A stretch of DNA of 64,000 nucleotides from Companilactobacillus sp. Lineage in GTDB: Bacteria; Bacillota; Bacilli; Lactobacillales; Lactobacillaceae. Within the stretch, counting starts at the first letter, position 1. The number at the start of each line of letters is the position of its first letter. Position numbers and translations under genes: made by a program. Under the pieces are notes generated by a model. That model saw only the letters and a list, made by a program, of their open reading frames with translations, was not told where the DNA came from and searched no databases. Where the stretch lies: positions 1,860,001 to 1,924,000 of the forward strand of contig NZ_JAKVLR010000001.1 in assembly GCF_022484265.1 (NCBI RefSeq), written 5' to 3'. Shown here piece after piece: positions 7,436 to 15,298 of the stretch.

Positions 7436-8743
7436 ATGAAAAAAATATTGATTGCTAATCGTGGCGAAATTGCGGTCAGAATTATTCGAGCCTGCAAGAT
7501 CTTAGATATCTTGAGCGTGGCAGTTTATTCGACCGCTGACAAATCGGCGATGCATGTAGCAATGGCTGACGAGGCGGTCTGCATTGGTGGACCAAATCCG
7601 GAAGATAGTTACTTGAACCAAGACAGCATTATCGCGGCTGCCCAAATAACGCATGCTGATGCGATTCATCCTGGATACGGCTTTTTATCAGAGAATGCGG
7701 ATTTTGCTAAGTTATGCGAGGACCAAGGTATTAAATTCATTGGCCCCAGTTCAGAAGTGATCTCGATGATGGGTGAAAAAGAATCAGCTCGAAAAACTAT
7801 GATCAAGGCTGGAGTTCCCGTTATTCCTGGTTCGGCATCAGACTTTTTACAATTTTCTGACGCTAAAAAAGCCGCCGAGGAGATTGGCTATCCAGTCATG
7901 CTGAAAGCCAGTGCCGGTGGTGGCGGTAAAGGGATGCGAGTGATTAAATCTGCTCAAGAATTCGAAAACCAATTCGACTTGGCTCAAGCTGAGGCCCAAA
8001 GTGCTTTTGGCGACGGTCATATGTATGTTGAAAGATATCTAGAACATCCACGACACATTGAAGTTCAGGTTGCTGCTGACCAATATGGCAATGCGATTGC
8101 GATTGGCGAACGTGATTGTTCGTTGCAGCAACGTCATCAAAAGGTGATCGAAGAGGCGCCAGCTAGTACGTTAGACGACAAGACGAGACAAGAGATGTAC
8201 GAAGTGTCCGTTAAAGCTGCTCAAGACATTGAGTATGAAGGCTTGGGAACAATGGAGTTTCTCTTTGATGGCCCAGAAGAATTTTACTTTATGGAAATGA
8301 ATACCCGGGTCCAAGTGGAACATCCGATCACTGAATTGACTAGTGATGTGGATTTGGTGGATCTACAGATCAAAATCGCTCAAGGTGAACCAATCCCGTT
8401 TGCTGAGATCGACAAGCATAATTTTGCCTTAGAGTGTCGGATCAATGCTAAAACTGCTGGTAAGATCGACGCTTTGCATTTGCCCGCTGGTCACGGGATC
8501 AGAACCGACAGTGCACTTTATCAGGGCTACTTTGTTCCTAGTAACTACGATTCCATGATTGCGAAGATCATTTCATTTGCGCCTGATCGAGAGGCTGCCA
8601 TCAAACAAATGTCTGAAGCATTAGAAGAAACCGTCATTGGCGGCATCAAGACTAATCTCGACTTTTTGACCCAGGTGATCGATGAACCTGATTACAAGAT
8701 CAATCACACTGATATTAGTTGGTTAGATAAATTAGCAAATTAG
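7436..8743 (+). CDS. Biotin carboxylase (AccC-like)
   Basis: The 435-residue ATP-grasp enzyme carboxylates carrier-bound biotin with bicarbonate and ATP. Visible blocks are the N-terminal KKILIANRGEIAVRIIRAC, the glycine-rich loop KASAGGGGKGMR, RDCSLQRRHQK-type RDCSLQQRHQKVIEEAP, and MEMNTRVQVEHPITE with the catalytic Glu and Arg. Length and motifs are those of AccC. It sits between the carrier and DUF1445 genes with short spacing, inside the 5-oxoproline operon and far from any fatty-acid genes. It is therefore probably dedicated to this operon rather than to malonyl-CoA synthesis; that is inference. Confidence 0.92.
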   Translation: MKKILIANRGEIAVRIIRACKILDILSVAVYSTADKSAMHVAMADEAVCIGGPNPEDSYLNQDSIIAAAQITHADAIHPGYGFLSENADFAKLCEDQGIKFIGPSSEVISMMGEKESARKTMIKAGVPVIPGSASDFLQFSDAKKAAEEIGYPVMLKASAGGGGKGMRVIKSAQEFENQFDLAQAEAQSAFGDGHMYVERYLEHPRHIEVQVAADQYGNAIAIGERDCSLQQRHQKVIEEAPASTLDDKTRQEMYEVSVKAAQDIEYEGLGTMEFLFDGPEEFYFMEMNTRVQVEHPITELTSDVDLVDLQIKIAQGEPIPFAEIDKHNFALECRINAKTAGKIDALHLPAGHGIRTDSALYQGYFVPSNYDSMIAKIISFAPDREAAIKQMSEALEETVIGGIKTNLDFLTQVIDEPDYKINHTDISWLDKLAN

Positions 8744-8761
8744 AGACGGGAGGTCTTTGAT

Positions 8762-9556
8762 ATGTTGGAACCATTGCAAAATCTTAGTCCGGTGCAATTG
8801 CGCCACTTGATCAGAAAAGGCGAATACACTGGGGATACTAGTGGATTGGCTGCAGGTTATACGCAGGCCAATTTGGTTATTTTGCCAAAAGATTTGGCAT
8901 ACGACTTTCTATTATTTACACAGCGCAACCCTAAGCCTTGTCCAGTGCTTGAGGTAAGCGATGCTGGTAGTAAAAAATTGACAGAGATGGCGACAGATGT
9001 TGATATCGCCAATGATTTTCCAAAATATCGGATCTACCGACATGGACAATTAGCTGAAGAAGTAACTAGCATTGATGATTACTGGCGTGAAGATCTAGTT
9101 AGTTTTATTATCGGGTGCAGTTTTTCGTTCGAATCTGAATTGTTAGCTGCCGGTATGGAAGTTAGAAATATTACGGAGGGCGTTAACGTTCCAATGTATG
9201 ACACTAACATTCCACTAAAATCGGCGGGAGAATTTCACGGAAATATGGTCGTTAGCATGCGTCCGATTCCAGAAGACCAAGTTGTCGAAGCAGTTAAAGT
9301 CACTAATTCGATGCCAAAGGTTCACGGTGCTCCAATCCAAATCGGAAATCCGGAACACATTGGGATTTCAGATATTAACCAACCTGATTATGGGGATGCC
9401 GTTACGATCAAAGATGGTGAAATACCAGTCTTTTGGCCCTGCGGCGTTACGCCTCAAAATGTGATCATGCAAACTAAACCAGATTTCGTGATCACGCATG
9501 CTCCAGGTCATATGTTAGTGACCGACATTAAGAATACAGCTTTGAAATATATGTAA
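8762..9556 (+). CDS. DUF1445 / D-glutamate cyclase-like putative hydro-lyase
   Basis: The 264-residue protein matches the YcsI/DUF1445 family, with CSFSFESELLAAG followed by NVPMYDTNIP, a CGVTPQNV block and ITHAPGHMLVTDI near the C terminus. Annotated as a putative hydro-lyase, the family includes the N-terminal part of mammalian D-glutamate cyclase, which interconverts D-glutamate and 5-oxo-D-proline. That fits its place in a 5-oxoproline operon between the biotin carboxylase and pxpA. The activity in this organism is inferred from family and context. The start at ATG 8762 has GGGAGG upstream. Confidence 0.85.
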   Translation: MLEPLQNLSPVQLRHLIRKGEYTGDTSGLAAGYTQANLVILPKDLAYDFLLFTQRNPKPCPVLEVSDAGSKKLTEMATDVDIANDFPKYRIYRHGQLAEEVTSIDDYWREDLVSFIIGCSFSFESELLAAGMEVRNITEGVNVPMYDTNIPLKSAGEFHGNMVVSMRPIPEDQVVEAVKVTNSMPKVHGAPIQIGNPEHIGISDINQPDYGDAVTIKDGEIPVFWPCGVTPQNVIMQTKPDFVITHAPGHMLVTDIKNTALKYM

Positions 9557-9569
9557 ATGGGGGACTATC

Positions 9570-10319
9570 ATGACAAAAATTGATTTGAATAGTGATTTAG
9601 GGGAAAGTTTTGGTAGATACAGTTTAGGAAACGATGCCGAAATTATTCCATTAGTTAGTTCAGTAAATATCGCTTGTGGCTACCACGCAGGCGATCCAGA
9701 TGTAATGGCAAAGACCGTTGCATTAGCTGAAAAAGCTGGTATCGGTGTCGGAGCTCATCCAGGATTTCCTGATCTGCAAGGATTCGGTCGTCGAAAGATG
9801 GCAATGAAACCTGCTGAAGTTAAGAACATGATTACTTATCAAGTAGGCGCACTACAAGGTTTTACGGCTGATAAGAAATTGCAGCACGTTAAACCACATG
9901 GTGCTTTGTACAACATGGCCGCATCAGACCATGATCTAGCCGTAGCAATTTGCGAGGGTATCAAGCAAGTTGATCCCGAATTGCCAATTTATGGATTAGC
10001 CAATAGCGAATTGATCAAAGCCGCCAAAGAAGTGGGCATTCCATATGCTCAAGAAGCTTTTGGGGATAGAAATTACAATGCGGATGGGACTTTAGTCAGC
10101 CGTAGTTTACCGAATGCCGTTATCAAAGATCCTAAAGAAGTTGCCAAAAGAGTTAAAGAAATGATCGAAAATGAGGAGATCATCGCACTCGATGGCACCA
10201 AGATCTCGTTGAAACCAGATTCAATCTGCGTTCATGGCGATAATCAGGCAGCCTTAGATATTGTTTCAGAGTTAAGAAAAACTCTTACAGAAGCCGGGAT
10301 CGATATCGTTCCCTTTTAA
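9570..10319 (+). CDS. pxpA: 5-oxoprolinase subunit PxpA (LamB/YcsF family)
   Basis: The 249-residue protein has the typical N terminus KIDLNSDLGESFG, then NIACGYHAGDP, VGAHPGFPD and VKPHGALYN, all hallmarks of LamB/YcsF. PxpA works with PxpB and PxpC in ATP-dependent cleavage of 5-oxoproline to glutamate. It follows the DUF1445 gene by 13 bases and precedes the transporter gene by 27, so all belong to one transcription unit. The distance between pxpBC and pxpA, filled by biotin enzymes and DUF1445, differs from the compact pxpABC order of other bacteria. Confidence 0.92.
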   Translation: MTKIDLNSDLGESFGRYSLGNDAEIIPLVSSVNIACGYHAGDPDVMAKTVALAEKAGIGVGAHPGFPDLQGFGRRKMAMKPAEVKNMITYQVGALQGFTADKKLQHVKPHGALYNMAASDHDLAVAICEGIKQVDPELPIYGLANSELIKAAKEVGIPYAQEAFGDRNYNADGTLVSRSLPNAVIKDPKEVAKRVKEMIENEEIIALDGTKISLKPDSICVHGDNQAALDIVSELRKTLTEAGIDIVPF

Positions 10320-10346
10320 AAAATCTAAGAAAAGGTAAATTCAAAT

Positions 10347-11582
10347 ATGAAAGATAAACAAAAAGAAACGGAATTTGCAGATAGCAGTATGACTAAGCCT
10401 CGTTCAGCTCGTAGCATTGCCATGGGTGCAGCCTTTTTGATGGCAATGGCCGCAGTTGGACCAGGATTTTTGACCCAGACGGCCACCTTTACTGGTCAGA
10501 TGGGAGCTAACTTTGGATTTGCCATCTTACTTTGTATCATTGTCGATTTAGTCGTCCAAATGAACGTTTGGCGAATCATCGTAGTTAGTGGAAAACGTGC
10601 TCAGGTGATTGCTAATGAAGTATTGCCAGGATTAGGGTACGTGCTGTCATTTCTAGTGGCAGTCGGCGGACTACTTTTTAACATAGGTAATATTGGCGGT
10701 GCCGGTTTAGGACTAAACGTTCTATTCGGCATCTCGCCTGAAAATGGGGCCGTGATTGCCGCCTGTATTGCAATCGCAGTTTTTGTAGCCAAGAATGCGA
10801 TGACGGTCATGGATCGGACAGTCCAAGTTTTGGCCGTGGTCAAAATTGCTATTTTGATCTACATCATTTGTGTTATGGCAGTACCGTATAAGGCAGCTGT
10901 GACGCATACCTTCATGCCAACCGATATTAACTTTTATTCAATCGTAACGATCATCGGTGGTACTGTGGGTGGATATATTTCCTTCTCTGGTGGTCACCGT
11001 TTGATCGAAGGTGGCATGGAAGGTGAAAAAGAGCTTAAATACGTTAATGAAGGTGCTTTAACTGGAATCGGCGTGGCCTCATTGATTCGAATTTTGCTTT
11101 TCTTAGCCGGACTAGCCGTGGTCACAACTGGTTACAAACTTGATCCAACTAACCCTGCAGCTTCGATCTTCAAGTATGCTGCCGGAAACTTCGGTTATAA
11201 GTTCTTCGGAATTCTGCTTTTTGCAGCTGGTATGACTTCGACTTTGGGTTCGACCTTTACTTCAATATCATTCTTGAATTATACGAAAAAAGTCCGTTCA
11301 GAAGTGAAGATGGCACGTTATAATCGAATCTTCGTAATGGCCTTCATCATTTTCTCAACGGCAATCTTTTATTTCATCGGCCAACCTGCAAAAATTTTGG
11401 TCGTCGTTGGTGCAATCAATGGATTTATCCTGCCAATTTCACTAGCAATCTTGTTGATAGCAGCGATGAAGAAAAAAATCGTTGGTAGCTATCATCATCC
11501 ATGGATTTTGACCGTGACTGGTTGGTTTGTTGTTTTATTCATGCTTTACGCCAGCATCCAAGCAGTCATCAAATTAATTTAA
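10347..11582 (+). CDS. Nramp-like transporter of the 5-oxoproline operon (YcsG-like)
   Basis: The 411-residue integral membrane protein has about eleven hydrophobic helices and an early GPGFLTQTATFTGQMGANFG block similar to the first Nramp helix. The canonical MPHN of TM6 is missing; the equivalent place reads GGYISFSGGHR. B. subtilis has a similar Nramp-like gene, ycsG, next to its kip/ycsF genes. Loss of the metal-binding motif plus operon context suggests an organic substrate such as 5-oxoproline, but this is inference. The last 9 bases overlap the end of the convergent biotin ligase gene. Confidence 0.82.
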   Translation: MKDKQKETEFADSSMTKPRSARSIAMGAAFLMAMAAVGPGFLTQTATFTGQMGANFGFAILLCIIVDLVVQMNVWRIIVVSGKRAQVIANEVLPGLGYVLSFLVAVGGLLFNIGNIGGAGLGLNVLFGISPENGAVIAACIAIAVFVAKNAMTVMDRTVQVLAVVKIAILIYIICVMAVPYKAAVTHTFMPTDINFYSIVTIIGGTVGGYISFSGGHRLIEGGMEGEKELKYVNEGALTGIGVASLIRILLFLAGLAVVTTGYKLDPTNPAASIFKYAAGNFGYKFFGILLFAAGMTSTLGSTFTSISFLNYTKKVRSEVKMARYNRIFVMAFIIFSTAIFYFIGQPAKILVVVGAINGFILPISLAILLIAAMKKKIVGSYHHPWILTVTGWFVVLFMLYASIQAVIKLI

Positions 11583-12353
11583 ATAAATTTTTGTAACTTC
11601 GCCACTGTTGATTCGGTGGCGATTTTTGTTGTCGTCAATTAGGACTAGGGAACCATCGTCTGCAATCTCGAAGGCTTTGCCAACGATTGTTTGATTGCCA
11701 TTAACCACTTGGACAGTTTTTCCAAGCGTTGAGCAGTAGGTTCGATAGTCGCTCAGAAAATCATTATCAGTAAGGTCCAATTTGAAAAAATTGTTGAGGA
11801 TCTGACTGATGGTTGTATTCCTGTCTAAGTCTTTGTCGTCGGAGATGTTAGTTGCAATGTTTTCTAATTCTTCAGGGAATTCCAAAGTGTTGATATTCAA
11901 GCCGATACCAACGATGACTTTAGAAATTTTGCCGTGGCTGTCGCTGATTGATTCAGTCAAAATGCCACCGCATTTTTTGTCATGGATCAAAATATCGTTG
12001 ACCCACTTTAAATTGATCAATTGGCTGTTCGTCATTTCTCTTAATGCAGAGACCACTGCAACGCCAGTTGCTAGGGTCAATAAACTCGGATCATCGATGT
12101 TATTTATGGGCAAAACCAGACTCAGATAGATTCCAGTATCTTTCGGAGAAAAGAAACCACGTTTAAAACGGCCGTACCCAGCAGTCTGCTGGTCAGCAAT
12201 TATCAAAGTGGGATGAGTATTTGAGAATTCATCAGAATGATTTTTGGCATAGGTGTTGGTGGAATCCAGTGTGGTGAATGATAGGATGTCGATTTTTTCT
12301 AGAGTAGTTATATGATTCTGAATCTCGTTCGGATTGATTTCATTATTAGCCAT
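11574..12353 (-). CDS. birA: Biotin-[protein] ligase without DNA-binding domain
   Basis: The 259-residue protein has the ligase signatures DSTNTYAK, ADQQTAGYGRFKRGFFSP (a variant of GRGRxGR), KWVNDILI and GGILTE, and a small C-terminal SH3-like domain. There is no N-terminal winged helix, so it is a class I ligase that biotinylates proteins but cannot act as the BirA repressor. It converges on, and overlaps by 9 bases, the operon encoding a biotin carrier and biotin carboxylase, a likely functional link. It may be a second ligase besides the one serving acetyl-CoA carboxylase elsewhere in the genome. Confidence 0.9.
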   Translation of the reverse strand: MANNEINPNEIQNHITTLEKIDILSFTTLDSTNTYAKNHSDEFSNTHPTLIIADQQTAGYGRFKRGFFSPKDTGIYLSLVLPINNIDDPSLLTLATGVAVVSALREMTNSQLINLKWVNDILIHDKKCGGILTESISDSHGKISKVIVGIGLNINTLEFPEELENIATNISDDKDLDRNTTISQILNNFFKLDLTDNDFLSDYRTYCSTLGKTVQVVNGNQTIVGKAFEIADDGSLVLIDDNKNRHRINSGEVTKIYLN

Positions 12354-12401
12354 AGTTTTACCTCGTGTTTGTAGCTTATCACAACGTTATTTCATGAATA
12401 T

Positions 12402-12435
12402 AAAAAAATCCCGATTCGAAAGAATCGAGATTTTT
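12402..12435 (-). terminator. Terminator of the zinc-ribbon protein gene
   Basis: The stem ATCCCGATTC / GAATCGAGAT with a GAAA loop is followed on the minus strand by seven T, 23 bases after the stop at 12458. Flanking A and T runs could let it work in both directions. Confidence 0.8.
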
Positions 12436-12457
12436 GTGTTTAAAGATGTTTATTTGA

Positions 12458-14128
12458 TTAACGTGTAAAGTTGACGCCATCGCTATTTGTCATATCATCG
12501 CTGTCATCAAATGTAAATGTTGTTGACCAACCATTTGATTGACCGCCATCAGAATTAAAGTTGACGGAGATTTGATCACCGTGAACGGATGTGACTTTCC
12601 AAGTACCACTGTCTAGTCCGTCGCCACTATATGAACCGTCTGAGTTGAAGTGGAAGGCATTACCGTCATCGTCAGTCCAGCTACCAATCAAATTACTTCT
12701 TGAAGCTGCACTTGAAGATGAACTACTTGAACTATCGCTGTCGCTACTTGAGCTTCTGCTTGAACTATCGTTTGAATCAACATCATCATCTGAAGATGAG
12801 TCATCTACGGTAGTTGTTTCTTTAGCGGCTTTTTTAGAATGCTTGACGTTGATTGTCTTGTATTCTGGATTGCCAGCTAAAGGAACGGTGATTTCTTTGG
12901 TAGCAGTTTTGCTGCCTTCAGAAACTTTAACTTTATGAACGCCAGGTAGTTGGTTAGCTACCTTATAAGTACTGCCGCTCTTAGTAAATGAAGAATTATT
13001 GCCGTCGACTGAGATGGCAGGACTTTTGGCGTTGGTACCGATACGTAATTCTTGTCCTTTGATCTGGACACGATATTTAGGATAGATTCCTAAGAATTTA
13101 CCAGCTTGAACGACTTTGAAGTTAGTGTCAGAACCTGAGTCCTCGCTGACAGCTGCTTGAGCATCGCCGTTACCGTTTTGGATGATTCGCTTGATTTGAG
13201 TTTTGCTGCTTGGAGATTTTAAGAATAGGGCACTTAATTCCTCTAAGTCTTGAGAGTTAAGGCTGTCGCCATTTTCGTCAACTGATGCTGCTGCCATTTG
13301 ATCAGTATCGCCACTGCTCAAACTAGTTGCTAATGCATCTACTTGATGAGGTTTGCTGTAATATTGTGAGCCACCGAAGTATCCGCCGACTAAAATAATG
13401 ACCACGATGGCAATTGCAATCAAGCCAACATGTTTCTTTTTCTTCTTAGGCTTTGCCGTTGCCATGTTTTGTTGTTGAGCAGCTTGGTTTTGGTTAGGCA
13501 TTTGAGGATTGCCATTTTGAGGCATACCAGGTTGGTTTGGATTAGGACGTCCGTTTGGTTGCATGTTAGCTGGGCCTTGATTAGGACCGGCATTTTGTGG
13601 ACGACTGTTTTGTTGCATATTAGCTTGATTTTGGTTGGGACGACCATTTTGAGGATGGTTGCCCGGTTGCATATTTTGATTTTGAACCGGATGGTTATTT
13701 TGTGGAGCTTCAGCATGGCTTTGAGCGTTAGCGACTTGACCATGGTTGTTTGCTGGCTTTTGTACCGGAGCCTGTTTTGGAGCTGGTCCGTTTACTGGAT
13801 TTTGATTAGTGGTAGCGGCTTGAGCTGTTTGTGGCTCGGTAGCTTTATTCTCACTGGTAGGATTTGGTGCTACTACTGGAGCTGGTTTCTTAGACGTAAC
13901 TGGTTTTTTAACAGTATCCTTTGGAGCTTCAGCCTTAGCAGGTTGAGCTGATTTTGCAGCCTGATTGTTACTTGGCTTTTGTGGTGCAGGTTGTTGATTG
14001 GCTGACTTTGATCCATCGTCATATGATGCATTGAACTTTCGTAGATCGAATCCACAGTTGGGACAAAAAACGTCCCCACTAGTTACTTTTGTCCCACAAT
14101 TAGGACAAAATAATGTTTTTTCACTCAT
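12458..14128 (-). CDS. Zinc-ribbon membrane protein with Gln/Asn/Pro-rich linker
   Basis: The 556-residue protein starts with a zinc ribbon of two CPNCG knuckles (residues about 8-12 and 22-26). About 180 residues rich in Pro, Gln, Asn and Ala follow, with repeated NGRPN/QNQ units, then a KKKKK stop-transfer stretch, one membrane helix (HVGLIAIAIVVIILVGGY) and an extracellular part. The latter has a TcaA-like region, a Ser/Asp-rich stretch, and a C-terminal beta-rich domain (GSWTDDDGNAFHFNSDGSYSG pattern, split by the Ser tract). The topology is zinc ribbon inside, sensor outside. The function is unknown. The nucleotide repeats of the linker create long antisense open frames that are not genes. 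Confidence 0.8.
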   Translation of the reverse strand: MSEKTLFCPNCGTKVTSGDVFCPNCGFDLRKFNASYDDGSKSANQQPAPQKPSNNQAAKSAQPAKAEAPKDTVKKPVTSKKPAPVVAPNPTSENKATEPQTAQAATTNQNPVNGPAPKQAPVQKPANNHGQVANAQSHAEAPQNNHPVQNQNMQPGNHPQNGRPNQNQANMQQNSRPQNAGPNQGPANMQPNGRPNPNQPGMPQNGNPQMPNQNQAAQQQNMATAKPKKKKKHVGLIAIAIVVIILVGGYFGGSQYYSKPHQVDALATSLSSGDTDQMAAASVDENGDSLNSQDLEELSALFLKSPSSKTQIKRIIQNGNGDAQAAVSEDSGSDTNFKVVQAGKFLGIYPKYRVQIKGQELRIGTNAKSPAISVDGNNSSFTKSGSTYKVANQLPGVHKVKVSEGSKTATKEITVPLAGNPEYKTINVKHSKKAAKETTTVDDSSSDDDVDSNDSSSRSSSSDSDSSSSSSSSAASRSNLIGSWTDDDGNAFHFNSDGSYSGDGLDSGTWKVTSVHGDQISVNFNSDGGQSNGWSTTFTFDDSDDMTNSDGVNFTR

Positions 14129-14138
14129 AATATTCCCC

Positions 14139-14957
14139 TTATTTATCGATTGGTTCGTTGATAGTCTTAGTTAAAGCCTTGGCAATTGCATCGTGACCTT
14201 TTTGATTAGGATGCATTTTGTCAGCAGGTTTTCCCCAAACTGGTTCAGTGATGCTAGCAGGAGCTCCGGTAAAGCTTGGATTCTTTTGCCAGATCGATTC
14301 CAAATTAACGACTGGAACGTTGTGTTTCTTTCCCAGATCAGTCAAAGCTTTGTCAAAACGTAGATAGTTTTGAGCATAAGGACCATCTGGAGCTGACCAA
14401 CTCGTGATCAAAATGATCTTGGCCTTAGTTTTACTTTGAAGTTGAGTCAAAATCTGGTCGATCGAGTTTTGATAATCCGGTAGAGCCTGTGGATTATTTA
14501 CATCAGCACCATCGTTGGTACCAAATTCGACTGTCACCAAATCAGGCTTTTGATCAATGATCGTCTGGACGTTTGGCAAGCCAAAGTTAGTTGCAGTTTT
14601 CCCAGTTTCTGCAGCACCTTCTTCAGTCACCTTTTTCCCAGTTTCCTTTGCTAAAGTTCTAGCAAATTGGCTCGAAAAACGGTCGTGAACTGAATTGGAC
14701 ATCAATCCAACTGAGATCGAATCACCCAAAGGTGAATAGACTAATTGTTTCTTGGAAGAATTTTTCAACTCAGTCGCAATTGTCTTCTTCGATTTGGCTT
14801 TGGTCTTAGCTTTATTCTTGGACTTAGATTTTGTTTGTTCAGTTTTAGTATTCGATTGTTTTGTCGTCTTCTCATGCGTTGAGCAGGCTGACAACGAAAC
14901 AACTACTAATAGCAGCGTCAAACAAAGCAGCCATCGATAATGTTTTCTTTTCCCCAT
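14139..14957 (-). CDS. SGNH/GDSL-family lipoprotein hydrolase
   Basis: The start at 14957 gives MGKRKHYRWLLCLTLLLVV with GGAAG upstream; longer in-frame starts add an implausible N terminus. The signal peptide ends in a lipobox LSAC, so the protein should be anchored outside the membrane. After a Lys/Thr-rich tether come the SGNH blocks GDSISVG (catalytic Ser), EFGTNDGAD, and DKMHPNQKGHD (Asp/His pair). The 272-residue protein is a secreted esterase or deacetylase, possibly on cell wall polymers; the substrate is unknown. It is 10 bases upstream of the zinc-ribbon gene and probably co-transcribed with it. Confidence 0.87.
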   Translation of the reverse strand: MGKRKHYRWLLCLTLLLVVVSLSACSTHEKTTKQSNTKTEQTKSKSKNKAKTKAKSKKTIATELKNSSKKQLVYSPLGDSISVGLMSNSVHDRFSSQFARTLAKETGKKVTEEGAAETGKTATNFGLPNVQTIIDQKPDLVTVEFGTNDGADVNNPQALPDYQNSIDQILTQLQSKTKAKIILITSWSAPDGPYAQNYLRFDKALTDLGKKHNVPVVNLESIWQKNPSFTGAPASITEPVWGKPADKMHPNQKGHDAIAKALTKTINEPIDK

Positions 14958-15253
14958 AACAACTTCCAACATATATATTTTAAAAAATAACAAATATAGT
15001 ATATCAAATATAAATATTGTTATTTCAATCAATTTCAAGTTTTCTTTAAATGAAGCAAAGAAATATCCATTTTCCAAAAAGATTTTTTTGAATAGTCAGA
15101 TAAAATTTCTTCCTATAATGCTGGTATAATGTTAAAAATAAAATTTTAATATACATAAAATAATTGATATCTACATCAGATCCATGCGGAGCACAAATCG
15201 CTATATCATGGCTTTTGTTCACTATGAAACCGATGTTATGTTTTGAATAATTA

Positions 15254-15282
15254 AGTTAATAATGTTAACATTATATAACTTA
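15254..15282. promoter_or_regulatory. Near-perfect palindrome upstream of helD
   Basis: AAGTTAATAATGTT and AACATTATATAACTT form an inverted repeat with one unpaired base, centred on GTTAAC and ending 16 bases before the helD start. Two TATAAT boxes (about 15113 and 15125) lie further upstream. It may be an operator or an mRNA 5' hairpin close to the ribosome binding site. The rest of the 341-base gap (14958-15298) is AT-rich and shows no gene. Confidence 0.4.
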
Positions 15283-15298
15283 AATTTACGAGGTTACT

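Noticed and set aside
13430..13951. Long open frame antisense to the zinc-ribbon protein's repeat region
   Set aside because: It mirrors the low-complexity Pro/Gln/Asn codons, has no ribosome binding site, and its product is a Leu/Val/Trp-rich artefact.
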